A stretch of DNA of 64,000 nt from Stenotrophomonas maltophilia. Its GTDB lineage: Bacteria > Pseudomonadota > Gammaproteobacteria > Xanthomonadales > Xanthomonadaceae. This document shows, one piece after another, positions 45,101-54,793 of this stretch (position 1 is its first letter; every line of letters starts with the position of its first letter). A program made the position numbers and the translations under genes. The stretch covers positions 4,698,501 through 4,762,500 of the forward strand of contig NZ_CP154630.1 of assembly GCF_039555535.1 (NCBI RefSeq), given 5' to 3'. Below the pieces are notes generated by a model. It saw nothing but the letters and a program-made list of their open reading frames with translations. It was not told the origin of the DNA and ran no database searches.

Positions 45101-46016
45101 CGGTGAAATCCAGTGCCAGCGGTGCGATCGCCGTGCTCGCCAGTGCCGGCGACAGCAGCGCCAGGTCCAGTTCGTCGCTGCGCACCGTGGCGTTCCAGGT
45201 CGGGTCGGTACGGCCATCGAACACCAGCATCGCGTGCAGCGGCTTCGGCGCGCGCCCGGCTACGGCCACCTCCATGTGCGCCAGGTCGCCACGAGCGACC
45301 AGGCCGACGGTGGCGGCGGTACGTCCACGCGGCGCCGGCAGCACGGCAGTGACGGTCACGTCGGTGTCGTAGTCCTTGGCCGGGATATAGCGGCCCTGGG
45401 CGGTGAAATTGCCCATGTCGCTGTCCACCACCAGTTTGTGCGCCTGGAACTCGCCGTTGGCGATCTCGATGCCGCCACGCACGCGGCTGATGTCGATCAC
45501 CGGCTCGTTGGCCTGGCTGATGCGGAAGCCATCGATGGCGATGGCGTCGGCCTGGATCGCCAGCGGCATCTCGATCTGCGGCAGCGAATCCGGCCACGAC
45601 GGCAGCTTGAACGGCTCCTCACTCTTGGCCAGGTTCAGCGTCGCGTTGGTCAGCTCCAGCTTGTCCAGCAGCAGCTTGCGACCCAGCAGCGGGCGCAGGT
45701 CCGGCTCCAGGTGCGCGCGTTCTGCATGGAAATGGATGTCGTCGTAGCGGAAGTCGACGTTGTACAGGGTCAGCGGGCCGGCCACCGGGCCGTCCACCTT
45801 GTCCCAGGTGAAGCTGGCGCCCACCGGCAGCCGCGCCACCACCTGCGCCAGCAGCACGTCACGGCCGGCCACGGTCTGCAGCAACCAGTAAACCGCCAGC
45901 AGGGCCAGCAGCACCAGGCCTAATACGCCAACGCCCGACCAGGCCCAGAAGCGGCGGCGGCGATAGAAGCGCACGCGCGGCGGCGGCGTGTTCGGGCTCG
46001 GTGCGGGCGTGCTCAC
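42159..46016 (-). CDS. tamB: Translocation and assembly module subunit TamB
   Basis: 1285 residues. One N-terminal TM helix (FWAWSGVGVLGLVLLALLAVYWLL) is followed by a very long beta-rich periplasmic region of AsmA-like repeats. The C-terminal DUF490/TamB domain includes TGRAQQPRADVWSEPAMSQ and SEALAYLVLGRSL. It bridges the inner membrane to TamA in the outer membrane and is implicated in outer-membrane protein or phospholipid transport. The GTG start at 46016 overlaps the tamA stop (GTGA), so translation is coupled. A longer upstream frame inside tamA was rejected. Confidence 0.93.
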   Translation of the reverse strand: MSTPAPSPNTPPPRVRFYRRRRFWAWSGVGVLGLVLLALLAVYWLLQTVAGRDVLLAQVVARLPVGASFTWDKVDGPVAGPLTLYNVDFRYDDIHFHAERAHLEPDLRPLLGRKLLLDKLELTNATLNLAKSEEPFKLPSWPDSLPQIEMPLAIQADAIAIDGFRISQANEPVIDISRVRGGIEIANGEFQAHKLVVDSDMGNFTAQGRYIPAKDYDTDVTVTAVLPAPRGRTAATVGLVARGDLAHMEVAVAGRAPKPLHAMLVFDGRTDPTWNATVRSDELDLALLSPALASTAIAPLALDFTAAGKGGNANLHGRIKQGDQELELAPSVVSLQDQVLKVSPLLVKGLGGEARLEGTADFSQEDQQKLNFSVVARDLTYVPAPDPNTAGSAPVPVTLKEARFGLAGTLKAWAAIGRAEVERDAQKAQLRFDVRGNDQAASIHQLQAQTPGGQLQVEGQVAWAPQLDWDAKATLKDFDPGYFVPGWNGRLSGNLASKGRQLPPPANAPPGTAGTLEATVDLPSLKGMLRQRNLDAQGKFALQGAQGQGDLKLSLGSSRVTASGKVGDRLDIDARFEPLQLSDLLPGADGGLRGQVQVKGPRDAPDITADLVGNNLNWDGYGAESVSIKGHLPWRGDSGSLAVQGQQVNAGMLLERLNVDAQGSVSNLRLAAQTRNEMGAVELQGSVRQQGTQWRGELASLRIAPVKGDAWSLRAPAAFAINGGTYTLSEACLAAASSGALCAQANWPREGLVVRSDALPLALVQPWLPPQSGRRIYLRGDVSLDAQIRPRGNAWEGHVEVRSKEGGVRLGENRNTVGDTTRGELVRYDQFSLKLDMTPASIKGYLGMGFQGNGFVDAKMQTGWEASAPLNGELYLNMSRLYWLELFSPDIVRPTGLIEGHVSLRGTRGQPSLGGDAQLSNFKGEFPALGLTFDQGKGSFVAQPDGSAKITAQANSGQGTLYVDGGLSWFGDAQPLQLKIHGENVLLSNTSELRIVANPNLDFTLAKAAMELRGTVHVPEADIDLERLDRGTSVSEDVVVLDPADPEESRTSPLDMDLTVSLGDKVKMTGFGLKGALTGKMQVWAKPGREMTANGGLEVSGRYKAYGQDLTITRGNLTWNYNAVSDPRINIRAERRIGDVTAGIDVTGRAQQPRADVWSEPAMSQSEALAYLVLGRSLTGASSDQAQQVNAASAALSAGSGLLASQLGAKLGLDDAGVSQSRALGGSVIGVGKYISPKLYVGYGVSLVGAGSVITLKYLLRRGFDVEVESSTVENRGSINWRREK

Positions 46017-47797
46017 AGGTCCGCTCCGATGTTCAGGTACAGCTGGAACTGCGAATCCGGGTTGTTCAGGCCATGCGCGATATCCACGCGCACCGGTCCC
46101 ACCGGCGATTTCCAGCGCACGCCGAAGCCGACGCCGGTATGCAGGTCGATGGTGTTGTCGAAGGCGCTGCCGGTATCGACGAACACCGCCGCACCCCACG
46201 GGCCACCGTTGAAGTAGTGCTCGTACTCGGCCGAGCCGATCACCAGGTTCTTGGCGCCCAGCGCGTATTTGTCCGGTGCCGGCGTGCGCGGCCCCACTTC
46301 GCGGTAGGCATAGCCACGGATGCTGCGGTCACCGCCGGCGAAGTAGCGCAGGCTCGGCGGCATCGCCACCAGGTCGCTGGTCCAGGTGGTGCCGCCTTCG
46401 CCGCGCAGGATCAGGCGATTGCTTTCACCCACCGGGATGTACCAGCGCAGCACGGCGTTGGCCTGTACGAAGCTGGTGTCCGAACCGGCGCCCTCGATGC
46501 CGGCACGCATGGTCGCGGTACCGCTGATGCCCTTGCGCGGGAACATCTCGTCGTCGACGTTGACGTAGTCGGCGACCATCTGCGGATACACCAGGGTCGA
46601 GGTGTTGTAGACCGCATCGGTGAATTCAGTGCCAGAGGCATAGCGCCAACGCTCGCGCAGTGCGTTGATCGAGGCGATCGCGGTCCAGTGCTCGTTGATC
46701 TCGCCGCTGCGGCTGGCGATCAGCTTGAAGTTGCGCAGGTCGATGTAGTCGGTCTGCTCGTCGTAGGCGCTGGCAGCGAAGGTGTACCAGCCATCGAGCC
46801 AGTTGAAAGCCGGAATGCGGTAGCTGGTCACCAGGCTCTTGCGCTTCTGCGCATAGTCCAGCTGCGTGTTCATCTTGTGGCCGCGGTTGTTCAGGAACCG
46901 CCGCTCGATGCCACCGCGCACACCCGGGCCGCTCTCGCTGCCGTAGCTCAGGCCGGCGGTGTAGATGGTGCGCTTGGCGCGGGTCAGCTTCACATCCACC
47001 GGCACCTCGCCGTTGGCATCAGCCTCGTCCGGCCGCGGCTGGATGTCGATCACGCTGAAGTAGTCCAGCTTGGTCAGCGACTCGCGCAGCCGGTCCAGCT
47101 TGCCCTCGTGGAAATAGCTGCCCTGTTCCCAGTACACCAGCGGGTCGAACAGCTTGTCGACGAAGTAGTCCTGCTCGAAACGCACCGGGCCCATGTTGTA
47201 GCGCCGGCCGCTGTCCCAGGTCAGATCGATGTCGGCGGCATTGTCGGCACGGGTGATCTGCACCTGCCGCTGGGTGTAGTCGGCGTCGAAATAGCCACGT
47301 TCGGCCAGGCGGCGGGTGACGGTGATCTTGCTGGCTTCGTACTGCGTATGCTCGAACCGCTGGCCCTTGCGCGGCTTGAACGCGGCCAGGTCGTCCTGCA
47401 GGTACTGGTCGTACATCGCTGGGCCGGTGATGTCGATGTGCTCGCGGCGCACGGTCACCGGGGTGCCCTTGTCGACATGGATCAGCACACGCACGTGCTC
47501 ATCCACGCGCGGCGCTTCGACCTTGATGACCGGGTTGTAGTACCCGAACGGTTCCAGCGCCTGGCGGGTCTGCCGCTCGGCCTGTGACAGCAGGTATTCC
47601 AGGCGCGACTCGCCCTGCTCCTTGCCGATCGTGTCGTACAGCGACAGCGATTCCTGGATGTTCTCGATGATCGCGGCGTCGTCGCCCTTGTCCAATCCCT
47701 TGATGTCCACCTTGTCGATGGTGCCGCGCGCGTGGGCCACGGAGGTGGCGGCCAGCGACAGGACCATCAGCGGCAGGGCGTATTTCTTTGGCTGCAT
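46013..47797 (-). CDS. tamA: Translocation and assembly module subunit TamA (Omp85 family)
   Basis: 594 residues. A signal peptide (YALPLMVLSLAATSVAHA) is followed by POTRA domains (VKIEAPRVDEHVRVLIHVDK-like and FDADYTQRQVQITRAD). The C-terminal 16-strand barrel carries the Omp85 loop-6 motif in YFAGGDRSIRGYAYREVG. It ends NIGADL, and tamB follows by overlap. It works with TamB in outer-membrane biogenesis. The ATG at 47797 (MQPKKYALPL) is preferred. 47809 is possible. Confidence 0.93.
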   Translation of the reverse strand: MQPKKYALPLMVLSLAATSVAHARGTIDKVDIKGLDKGDDAAIIENIQESLSLYDTIGKEQGESRLEYLLSQAERQTRQALEPFGYYNPVIKVEAPRVDEHVRVLIHVDKGTPVTVRREHIDITGPAMYDQYLQDDLAAFKPRKGQRFEHTQYEASKITVTRRLAERGYFDADYTQRQVQITRADNAADIDLTWDSGRRYNMGPVRFEQDYFVDKLFDPLVYWEQGSYFHEGKLDRLRESLTKLDYFSVIDIQPRPDEADANGEVPVDVKLTRAKRTIYTAGLSYGSESGPGVRGGIERRFLNNRGHKMNTQLDYAQKRKSLVTSYRIPAFNWLDGWYTFAASAYDEQTDYIDLRNFKLIASRSGEINEHWTAIASINALRERWRYASGTEFTDAVYNTSTLVYPQMVADYVNVDDEMFPRKGISGTATMRAGIEGAGSDTSFVQANAVLRWYIPVGESNRLILRGEGGTTWTSDLVAMPPSLRYFAGGDRSIRGYAYREVGPRTPAPDKYALGAKNLVIGSAEYEHYFNGGPWGAAVFVDTGSAFDNTIDLHTGVGFGVRWKSPVGPVRVDIAHGLNNPDSQFQLYLNIGADL

Positions 47798-47970
47798 GCG
47801 GCACAGCATACCGACCGGAGGTGACGATGCGAAATGCATCACGTCATTGGGGATCGGTTGTTAAGTGGCGGTCAAAATACGCGCCTTTGTGGCGATCGTC
47901 GTGATCGCAGGCGAGGAAGACGGCATCGTGCGCGATGCCGGAAATGACCCCGATGGACATTGTTCGGTGA

Positions 47971-48032
47971 CGCCGGGCGTGGCCCGGCGCTACCGATGGG
48001 TCAATGCCAGTAGATCCACGCCATGCGTGGAT
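47971..48032. repeat. CCGGGC-stem arm plus GTAGATCCACGC palindrome
   Basis: CGCCGGGCGTGGCCCGGCGC then TAC (47971-47993), followed by GTAGATCCACGCCATGCGTG then GAT (48010-48032). Two REP-like units of different stem types face the gap between glyS stop and tamA start. The rest of 47798-48044 shows nothing else. Confidence 0.75.
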
Positions 48033-48044
48033 GGCAGCTGCCCG

Positions 48045-50120
48045 TCAGCTCGACAGGTGCTCGATCGCTGCCACCTTGCCCAGGCGTTCGCCCAGCATCA
48101 TCAGCAACGCCAGGCGGTTGCCACGCAGCGCCGGATCTTCCGCGTTGACCATCACGCCATCGAAGAACGCGTCGACCTGCGGTCGCAGGCGCGCCAGGCG
48201 CGCCAGCACGGCCACGTAGTCCTTGTGCTGCAGGCTGGCGCCGGTGTCGTCGATGGCTGCGGTGACCGCTTCGGCCAGCGCGCGCTCGGCGTCTTCCTGC
48301 AGCAGCGCGGAGTCGATCTGGGCCGGGATGTCGCCCTCGACCTTGCGCAGGATGTTGCGGATGCGCTTGTTGGCCGCAGCCAGCGCTTCGGCTTCCGGCA
48401 GCGCGGCGAAGGTGGCGATGGCATCCAGGCGGCGGTCGAAGTCGTACAGCGAGACCGGCTTCAGCTCGGCCACCGCGTTGAAGTGCGTGGCCGGCACGCC
48501 CTTGTCGCCGTAGTAGCCCTTCAGGCGGTCGAGGATGAAGTCGTACAGCTCGCCGACATCGGCCTGCACGTTGCGCGCCGCCAGGCCGGCATTGGCGCTG
48601 GCCAGCAGCGCGCGCAGGTCCAGCTCGAAGCCGCTTTCGATGATCGAGCGGGCCAGGCCCAGCGCGTTGCGGCGCAGGGCGAACGGATCCTTGTTGCCGG
48701 TCGGCTTCAGGCCTGCGGCGAAGCCGCCGGCCAGGGTGTCCACGCGTTCAGCAATCGCCAGCACCTTGCCCAGCGGCGACAGTGCGATGTCGTCGCCGCC
48801 GAAGCGCGGCTGGTAGGCCTCGTCGATGGCCAGTGCCACCTCGGCCGATTCACCACCGGCCGCGGCGTAATGGCGGCCGGCGATACCCTGCAGTTCCGGG
48901 AATTCATTGACCATGCGCGACTGCAGGTCGTTCTTGGCCAGCTCGGCAGCCCGCCTGGCCTGCGCCGGATCGGCGCCGACCTGCGGCGCGATCACTTCGG
49001 CCAGTGCAGCCACGCGCGCCACCTTGTCGGCCACGCTGCCCAGCTTGGCCTGGTAGGTCACCGTCTTCAGGCCGTCGCCCATCGACGCCAGGCCCTGCTT
49101 CAGGTCCTCGTCGAAGAAGAACTTGGCATCAGCGAAGCGCGGGCGGATCACGCGCTCGTAGCCCTTGGCCACTTCTGCCACGTCCTTCGATTCGATGTTG
49201 GCGATGCCGATGAACTTCTCGGTCAGCGTGCCTGCGGCATCCAGCACCGGGAAGAACTTCTGGTTGATCTCCATCGTCTCGATCAGCGCCTCCTGCGGCA
49301 CCGCCAGGAACGCGCGCTCGAAGCTGCACAGCACCGCCGACGGCCACTCGACCAGGTTCACCACCTGCTCCAGGTTGTCGTCGGTGATGCGGGCGCTGCC
49401 ACCGGCCTTGGCCGCGGCAGCCTCGACCTCGGCGACGATGCGCGCGCGGCGCTCGCTCGGGTCGACCAGCACGAACGCAGCGCGCAGCGCTTCAACGTAG
49501 TCCTGCGGCTGCGCCAGCGACACGGTCTGGTCGTGGTGGAAGCGATGGCCACGGCTTGCACGGCCAGCCTGCAGGCCGAACAGTTCGGCTTCGACCACGT
49601 TGGCGCCGTGCAGCAGCACCAGCCAGTGCGCCGGGCGGGCGAAGCCCCAGGCGTGGTCGCCCCAGCGCATCGGCTTGGGAATCGGCATCGCCGCGATCGC
49701 CTCGCGCAGGATCTCCGGCAGCAGGCTGGCGGTGCTCGCGCCCGGGGTCACCGCGCGGTGCACGAAGCGCTCACCCTTGTTGTCGGTGGTCTTCTCCAGC
49801 GCGGTCCAGTCGATCCCGGCCTTGGCGGCGAAGCCCTGCAGGGCCTTGGTCGGCTGGCCTTCGGCGTCCAGCGCGATGTTCAGGTATGGGCCCAGCACTT
49901 CGCTGTGCTGTTCCGGCTGTTCCAGGCCGACGCCCGGCAGCAGCACGGCCAGTCGGCGCGGGGTCGACAGCGGGCGTGCATCGCCCAGTTCCAGCGCGAC
50001 GCCGCGCTTGCGCAGGCCTTCGACGACACCGTCGAAGAACGCCTGGGCCAGGCCCGGCAGCGCCTTGACCGGCAGCTCCTCGGTGCCCAGTTCAATCAGC
50101 AGGGGGGACAGTTGGCTCAT
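48045..50120 (-). CDS. glyS: Glycine--tRNA ligase beta subunit
   Basis: 691 residues, full length for the bacterial alpha2beta2 GlyRS beta chain. The N-terminus is [20 protein letters not shown], with [20 protein letters not shown] and the HD-like [20 protein letters not shown] later, all family hallmarks. The beta subunit carries the tRNA-binding domains. It is 77 nt downstream of glyQ on the same strand. Confidence 0.97.
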   Translation of the reverse strand: MSQLSPLLIELGTEELPVKALPGLAQAFFDGVVEGLRKRGVALELGDARPLSTPRRLAVLLPGVGLEQPEQHSEVLGPYLNIALDAEGQPTKALQGFAAKAGIDWTALEKTTDNKGERFVHRAVTPGASTASLLPEILREAIAAMPIPKPMRWGDHAWGFARPAHWLVLLHGANVVEAELFGLQAGRASRGHRFHHDQTVSLAQPQDYVEALRAAFVLVDPSERRARIVAEVEAAAAKAGGSARITDDNLEQVVNLVEWPSAVLCSFERAFLAVPQEALIETMEINQKFFPVLDAAGTLTEKFIGIANIESKDVAEVAKGYERVIRPRFADAKFFFDEDLKQGLASMGDGLKTVTYQAKLGSVADKVARVAALAEVIAPQVGADPAQARRAAELAKNDLQSRMVNEFPELQGIAGRHYAAAGGESAEVALAIDEAYQPRFGGDDIALSPLGKVLAIAERVDTLAGGFAAGLKPTGNKDPFALRRNALGLARSIIESGFELDLRALLASANAGLAARNVQADVGELYDFILDRLKGYYGDKGVPATHFNAVAELKPVSLYDFDRRLDAIATFAALPEAEALAAANKRIRNILRKVEGDIPAQIDSALLQEDAERALAEAVTAAIDDTGASLQHKDYVAVLARLARLRPQVDAFFDGVMVNAEDPALRGNRLALLMMLGERLGKVAAIEHLSS

Positions 50121-50197
50121 CGGTTCGATCCTGTTGTGGGGGCGCAGCGCGCAACGCGTCCGGCGCCCCGGAAGTTGAGAGAGGGAGGGAGCGGCCG

Positions 50198-51109
50198 TCA
50201 GGCCTTCTTCGCGCCCGGGAAGCCCAGCTTCTCGCGCTGCTCGTAGTAGGCCTTGGCCACCGCCTGGGCCAGCGCGCGCACGCGCAGGATGTAGCGCTGG
50301 CGCTCGGTCACGCTGATCGCACGGCGTGCATCGAGCAGGTTGAAGGTATGGCTGGCCTTCATCACCTGCTCATAGGCCGGCAGCGGCAGGTTCACTTCCA
50401 CCAGCTTCTGCGCTTCGCGCTCGCAGGCGTCGAAGCGGTGGAACAGTTCTTCCACGTCGGCGTATTCGAAGTTGTAGGTGCTCTGCTCCACCTCGTTCTG
50501 GTGGTAGACGTCGCCGTAGGTCACCGGCTGGCCGTCCGGGCCGTAGGTCCAGACCAGGTCGTAGACGTTGTCGCAGTTCTGCAGGTACATGCACAGGCGC
50601 TCGAGACCGTAGGTGATCTCGCCCAGCACCGGGCGGCACTCCAGGCCACCGGCCTGCTGGAAGTAGGTGAACTGGGTCACCTCCATGCCGTTGAGCCAGA
50701 CTTCCCAGCCCAGGCCCCAGGCACCCAGCGTCGGCGATTCCCAGTTGTCCTCGACGAAGCGCAGGTCGTGCACCAGCGGGTCGATGCCCAGCGCCTTCAG
50801 CGAATCCAGGTACAGCTGCTGGATGTTGTCCGGCGCCGGCTTCATCGCCACCTGGTACTGGTAGTAGCGCTGCAGGCGGTTCGGATTCTCGCCGTAGCGG
50901 CCGTCGGTCGGGCGGCGCGAGGGCTGCACGTAGGCCGCGTTCCAGCCTTCCGGACCGATCGCACGCAGGAAGGTGGCCGGGTGGAAGGTACCGGCGCCCA
51001 CCTCCAGGTCGAGCGGCTGGATGAGCACGCAGCCCTGCTGGGCCCAGAACTGGTTCAGGGTCTGGATCAGGCCCTGGAAGGTGATCGGAACGGTCGGGGT
51101 CGCGGACAT
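50198..51109 (-). CDS. glyQ: Glycine--tRNA ligase alpha subunit
   Basis: 303 residues. It has the conserved [40 protein letters not shown] (class II motif 2 region) and [14 protein letters not shown]. It holds the catalytic core of alpha2beta2 GlyRS. It is followed by glyS. The divergent gspE-like gene starts 83 nt upstream, and the short gap contains TAGTATAA, a possible -10. Confidence 0.97.
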   Translation of the reverse strand: MSATPTVPITFQGLIQTLNQFWAQQGCVLIQPLDLEVGAGTFHPATFLRAIGPEGWNAAYVQPSRRPTDGRYGENPNRLQRYYQYQVAMKPAPDNIQQLYLDSLKALGIDPLVHDLRFVEDNWESPTLGAWGLGWEVWLNGMEVTQFTYFQQAGGLECRPVLGEITYGLERLCMYLQNCDNVYDLVWTYGPDGQPVTYGDVYHQNEVEQSTYNFEYADVEELFHRFDACEREAQKLVEVNLPLPAYEQVMKASHTFNLLDARRAISVTERQRYILRVRALAQAVAKAYYEQREKLGFPGAKKA

Positions 51110-51192
51110 GCGTACGAGTCTTGGCCGGCAAGGGGGTGCGCTAGTATAACGGCCGACCTGCGGGGCATTCCGTACCCGGGAGGAGCAGGCAG

Positions 51193-53028
51193 ATGGAACA
51201 TCGGCTGCCGGCAGGCACGCCCGGCGAGGCGGGCGGCGTCCCGCTGCCCTGGGGACGGCTGCATTTCGAGCAGATTGCCGCGGCCCTGGCCGCCGATGGA
51301 CTGGTGGCCGAGCAGGACCGCGAGCGCATGCGGTTTTCCGCACAGGGCGCGCGCAACGCCAGTGAAGTGCATCCGCTGGTACTGCTGTCCAACCTCAAGC
51401 TGGCCGCCACCGGCGGCGGCGAACTGACCCTGGAACGCCTGACCGAGTGGCTGGCGCAGCGCACCGGCAGCCGCTACCTGCGCATCGATCCGACCCGTGT
51501 GGACGTCGCCGCGGTCACCGCGCTGGTGTCGCATGCCTACGCCCGCCGCCACCGCTTCCTGCCATTGGCAGTGGACGCCGAGCGCGTGCTGGTGGCCACC
51601 AGCGAGCCGCTGGTGCAGGAATGGCGTCGTGACCTGCAGCACCTGACCCGCCGCCGCATTGAGCTGGCGGTGGTCAATCCACTGGACCTGCATCGCTACA
51701 CCATGGAGTTCTACGGGGTGACGCGCTCGGTGCGCGGCGCCCGTGGCGATGTGCGCGGCGAGGCCAGCACCACCCTGCCCAGCTTCGAGCAGCTGGTCGA
51801 GCTGGGCCGCACCGGCGACGTGAATGCCGACGACCAGCACATCGTGCACATCGTCGACTGGCTGCTGCAGTACGCCTACGAACAGCGCGCCTCGGACATC
51901 CACCTGGAGCCACGCCGCGAGATGGGACGCATGCGCTTCCGCATCGACGGCGTGCTGCACAAGGTGTTCGAAGTGCCGCCGGCGGTGATGACGGCGGTGG
52001 TCAGCCGTATCAAAGTGCTGGGCCGCATGGACCTGGCCGAGCGCCGGCGTCCGCAGGATGGCCGCATCAAGACCCGCTCGCCGGGGGGCCGCGAGGTCGA
52101 AATGCGCCTGTCGACCATGCCCACCGCCTTCGGCGAGAAGTGCGTGATGCGCATCTTCGACCCGGACGCGGCCTTCAAGAGCATCGACCAGCTCGGTTTC
52201 AGCCCGCAGGAAGCCGCTGGCTGGAATGCGCTGGTCGAGCGCCCGCACGGCATCGTGCTGGTCACCGGCCCGACCGGCTCGGGCAAGACCACCACCCTGT
52301 ATTCCACGCTGAAGCGGCTGGCCACCCCGGACGTGAACGTATGCACGGTGGAAGACCCGATCGAGATGATCGCGCCCGAGTTCAACCAGATGCAGGTGCA
52401 GACCAACATCGACCTGGACTTCGCCAGCGGCGTGCGCACCCTGCTGCGGCAGGACCCGGACATCATCATGATCGGTGAGATCCGCGACCTGGAAACCGCG
52501 CAGATGGCGGTGCAGGCCTCGTTGACCGGGCACCTGGTGCTGTCCACCCTGCATACCAACGACGCGCCATCGGCGGTCACCCGCCTGCTCGACCTGGGCG
52601 TGCCGCACTACCTGCTGGCCAGCACCCTCAACGGCATCCTCGCCCAGCGCCTTGTGCGTACGCTGTGCCCGCACTGCAAGCAGCCGCACAGCCTTGGCGC
52701 GGCCGATTGGGCGGTGCTGGCTGATAGCCATGCCGCATATCCAGATGCCGCCACGCCCTGTCGGCCGGTCGGTTGCCTGGAGTGCCGGCGCACCGGATTC
52801 CTCGGCCGTATCGGCCTGTATGAGTTGCTGCCATTGGGTTCGCGGCTGCGCGGGCAGATCCGCGCCGACATGGACCTGGCCGGTTTCACCCGTGCCGCGC
52901 GGACTGAAGGGCTGCGAACCCTGCGCCAGGCCGGGCTTGAAAAGGTGGCGCAGGGGCTGACTACAATCGAGGAAGTCCTGTCAGTCCTGCCGCCCCCGGA
53001 TGAACCCAGCCCCGTTCCTGATCCTTGA
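51193..53028 (+). CDS. GspE/PilB-type secretion ATPase, orphan
   Basis: 611 residues. An N-terminal T2SSE_N-like domain is followed by the ATPase core with Walker [11 protein letters not shown] (about 359-368), Asp box [13 protein letters not shown], Walker [16 protein letters not shown] and His box [10 protein letters not shown]. The zinc tetracysteine is CPHC...CLEC in the C-terminal region. It powers type II secretion or pilus assembly elsewhere, but no gsp or pil gene is adjacent. A strong GGAGGAG ribosome-binding site supports the start. Its 3' end overlaps the next gene by 29 nt. Confidence 0.9.
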   Translation: MEHRLPAGTPGEAGGVPLPWGRLHFEQIAAALAADGLVAEQDRERMRFSAQGARNASEVHPLVLLSNLKLAATGGGELTLERLTEWLAQRTGSRYLRIDPTRVDVAAVTALVSHAYARRHRFLPLAVDAERVLVATSEPLVQEWRRDLQHLTRRRIELAVVNPLDLHRYTMEFYGVTRSVRGARGDVRGEASTTLPSFEQLVELGRTGDVNADDQHIVHIVDWLLQYAYEQRASDIHLEPRREMGRMRFRIDGVLHKVFEVPPAVMTAVVSRIKVLGRMDLAERRRPQDGRIKTRSPGGREVEMRLSTMPTAFGEKCVMRIFDPDAAFKSIDQLGFSPQEAAGWNALVERPHGIVLVTGPTGSGKTTTLYSTLKRLATPDVNVCTVEDPIEMIAPEFNQMQVQTNIDLDFASGVRTLLRQDPDIIMIGEIRDLETAQMAVQASLTGHLVLSTLHTNDAPSAVTRLLDLGVPHYLLASTLNGILAQRLVRTLCPHCKQPHSLGAADWAVLADSHAAYPDAATPCRPVGCLECRRTGFLGRIGLYELLPLGSRLRGQIRADMDLAGFTRAARTEGLRTLRQAGLEKVAQGLTTIEEVLSVLPPPDEPSPVPDP

Positions 53029-53746
53029 AACCGGCCGCCCGGTGCCGTCGCTGCGCCGCTACGGGCGCTTCCCGCACTGGATCCGCGTCGCCGCCGGGCT
53101 GGAGGAACACGAGACCGTGGTGGTCGATGTCGAGCACGGTGGCGCCCTGCCCGATCCGCACGCCTTCGCCGGCGTGCTGGTGACCGGCTCGGCCGCCTTC
53201 GTCACCGACCATGCCGACTGGAGCGAGCGCAGCGCCGCGTGGCTGCGCCAGACCGCCCACGACGACCTGCCGGTGTTCGGCATCTGCTACGGCCATCAGC
53301 TGCTGGCACATGCGCTGGGTGGTGAGGTGGCCTACAACCCGGCCGGCCGCGAGTCCGGCACGATCGAGCTGGAACTGCAGCCGCAGGCCGCGCAGGACCC
53401 GCTGTTCCAAGGCCTGCCTCAGCATTTCGCCGCCCACGCCACCCATCTGCAGACCGTGCTGCGCGCGCCCGACGGGGCCGAGGTGCTGGCCCGTTCGCCG
53501 CTGGACGGCTGCCATGCCTTCCGCTGGGGGCGCCAGGCCTGGGGCGTGCAGTTCCATCCGGAGTTCGCCACCCACCATATGCGTGGCTACGTGCGTGCCC
53601 GCGCCGACTGCATCGGCCGCCATGGCGGCTGCGCCCGCAGCATCGAGCGCGCCGTCAGTGCCGCGCCGCTGGCCCGCCAGCTGTTGCGGCGCTTCGTCCG
53701 CCAGGCGCGGCTGTCTTCAGCCCAGCCGATGGCAAAACAGGGATAA
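53000..53746 (+). CDS. Class I glutamine amidotransferase-like protein
   Basis: 248 residues. The nucleophile Cys is in VFGICYGHQLLAHAL and the His-Glu pair in WGVQFHPEFATHHM, as in GuaA-type GATase domains. There is no synthetase domain, so it belongs to stand-alone GATase-like proteins (GMP synthase-like or gamma-glutamyl hydrolase-like), some of which act in polyamine or glutathione-related breakdown. The reaction is not determinable. It overlaps the gspE-like gene and is followed by a membrane protein gene. Confidence 0.85.
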   Translation: MNPAPFLILETGRPVPSLRRYGRFPHWIRVAAGLEEHETVVVDVEHGGALPDPHAFAGVLVTGSAAFVTDHADWSERSAAWLRQTAHDDLPVFGICYGHQLLAHALGGEVAYNPAGRESGTIELELQPQAAQDPLFQGLPQHFAAHATHLQTVLRAPDGAEVLARSPLDGCHAFRWGRQAWGVQFHPEFATHHMRGYVRARADCIGRHGGCARSIERAVSAAPLARQLLRRFVRQARLSSAQPMAKQG

Positions 53747-53790
53747 TCGGCGGCACGGGCAGCCGCCCGGCCCCCTCCTGTCCTTCCCGG

Positions 53791-54708
53791 ATGTCCATGA
53801 AAGAGATTCGCAAGCTGCCGGCTTCGGCGGGCGCCCAGTGGTTGCTGGATACGTTCTCCCTGTACCGGCGTGCGCCGCTGCAGCTGGCCCGGATCGGCCT
53901 GACCTGGCTGCTGGTGAGCTGGGTGGTCACGCTGTTGTCGACGCTGATTCCCGGCGCCGCCGGCATGGCGGTGCAGCTGATGACGCTGGCCATCTCGCCG
54001 ATCATGTTCGGCGGCATGCTGTATGCCGTGGGCGAGATCGACGAAGGCCGCCCGGGCCTGGCTTCGCACCTGCTGCAGCCGATCCGCGACCACCGTGTCA
54101 GTCACCTGCTGGTGCCGCTGGCCATCCAGGTGCTGGCGGTGCTGCTGCTGGGCGCGCTGCTGTTCCTGATGATCGGCCGCGAGGGCTTCACCGCCTTCAG
54201 CGAGGTCATGACCAAGATGGAAGAGATCAGCCGCAGTGGCCAGCAGATCAAGCCGGACGATGCCGCCGCGCTGGTTGCCAACCTGCCGGCCAAGCGCATC
54301 GCGCTGTGGATGCTGCTGGTGTTCCTGAGTGCGGTCGCGCTGTCGCTGGCGATGTTCACCCAGCCGGCGCTGGTGGTGTTCGACAAGCAGAGCGGCATGC
54401 ACGCGCTGCGCCTGAGCCTGCAGGGCTGCATCGAGAACATCGGCGCGATGATCGTGTTCGCCGCACTCGGCCTGATCGCCGCGTTCTGCATGTACATCCT
54501 GTTCGTGATCGTGATCCAGATCGCGATGCTGATCGGTGGCCCGCTGGCCGCCGCCTTCATCGCCCAGCTGGTGCTGACCACGGTGCTGATGCCGCTGTAT
54601 GTCGGCGCGGTCTATGCCGCCTGGAAGCAGATGTTCGTGCACCGCGGCAGCCGCGCAGCCCCGCCGATTCCGACCACGCCGACCTCCAGCGACGTGTTCC
54701 ACGCCTGA
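53791..54708 (+). CDS. BPSS1780 family membrane protein
   Basis: 305 residues with about six TM helices, including LARIGLTWLLVSWVVTLLST and MIVFAALGLIAAFCMYILFV. It begins MSMKEIRKLPASAGAQWLLD, the pattern of the BPSS1780-type (DUF) membrane family. Topology and the absence of catalytic motifs give no function. It is the last gene of the three-gene plus-strand run and converges on tatC, with a SMAG dimer between. Confidence 0.82.
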   Translation: MSMKEIRKLPASAGAQWLLDTFSLYRRAPLQLARIGLTWLLVSWVVTLLSTLIPGAAGMAVQLMTLAISPIMFGGMLYAVGEIDEGRPGLASHLLQPIRDHRVSHLLVPLAIQVLAVLLLGALLFLMIGREGFTAFSEVMTKMEEISRSGQQIKPDDAAALVANLPAKRIALWMLLVFLSAVALSLAMFTQPALVVFDKQSGMHALRLSLQGCIENIGAMIVFAALGLIAAFCMYILFVIVIQIAMLIGGPLAAAFIAQLVLTTVLMPLYVGAVYAAWKQMFVHRGSRAAPPIPTTPTSSDVFHA

Positions 54709-54720
54709 CCGGTCCCACCG

Positions 54721-54789
54721 GTAGCGCCGGGCCATGCCCGGCGGTGGCATCACGTCGAACCCGGCACGCCGGGCATGGCCCGCCGCTAC
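54721..54789. repeat. SMAG-type dimer filling a convergent gene gap
   Basis: GTAGCGCCGGGCCATGCCCG and the inverted arm CGCCGGGCATGGCCCGCCGC then TAC. It begins 12 nt after one stop codon and ends 4 nt before the tatC stop. It is the only hairpin in the gap. Confidence 0.88.
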
Positions 54790-54793
54790 CGCA

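Noticed and set aside
46017..46199. N-terminal extension of tamB
   Set aside because: It overlaps the 3' end of tamA in another frame and lacks any signal. The GTG at 46016 sits in a GTGA stop-start overlap directly before the TM anchor.
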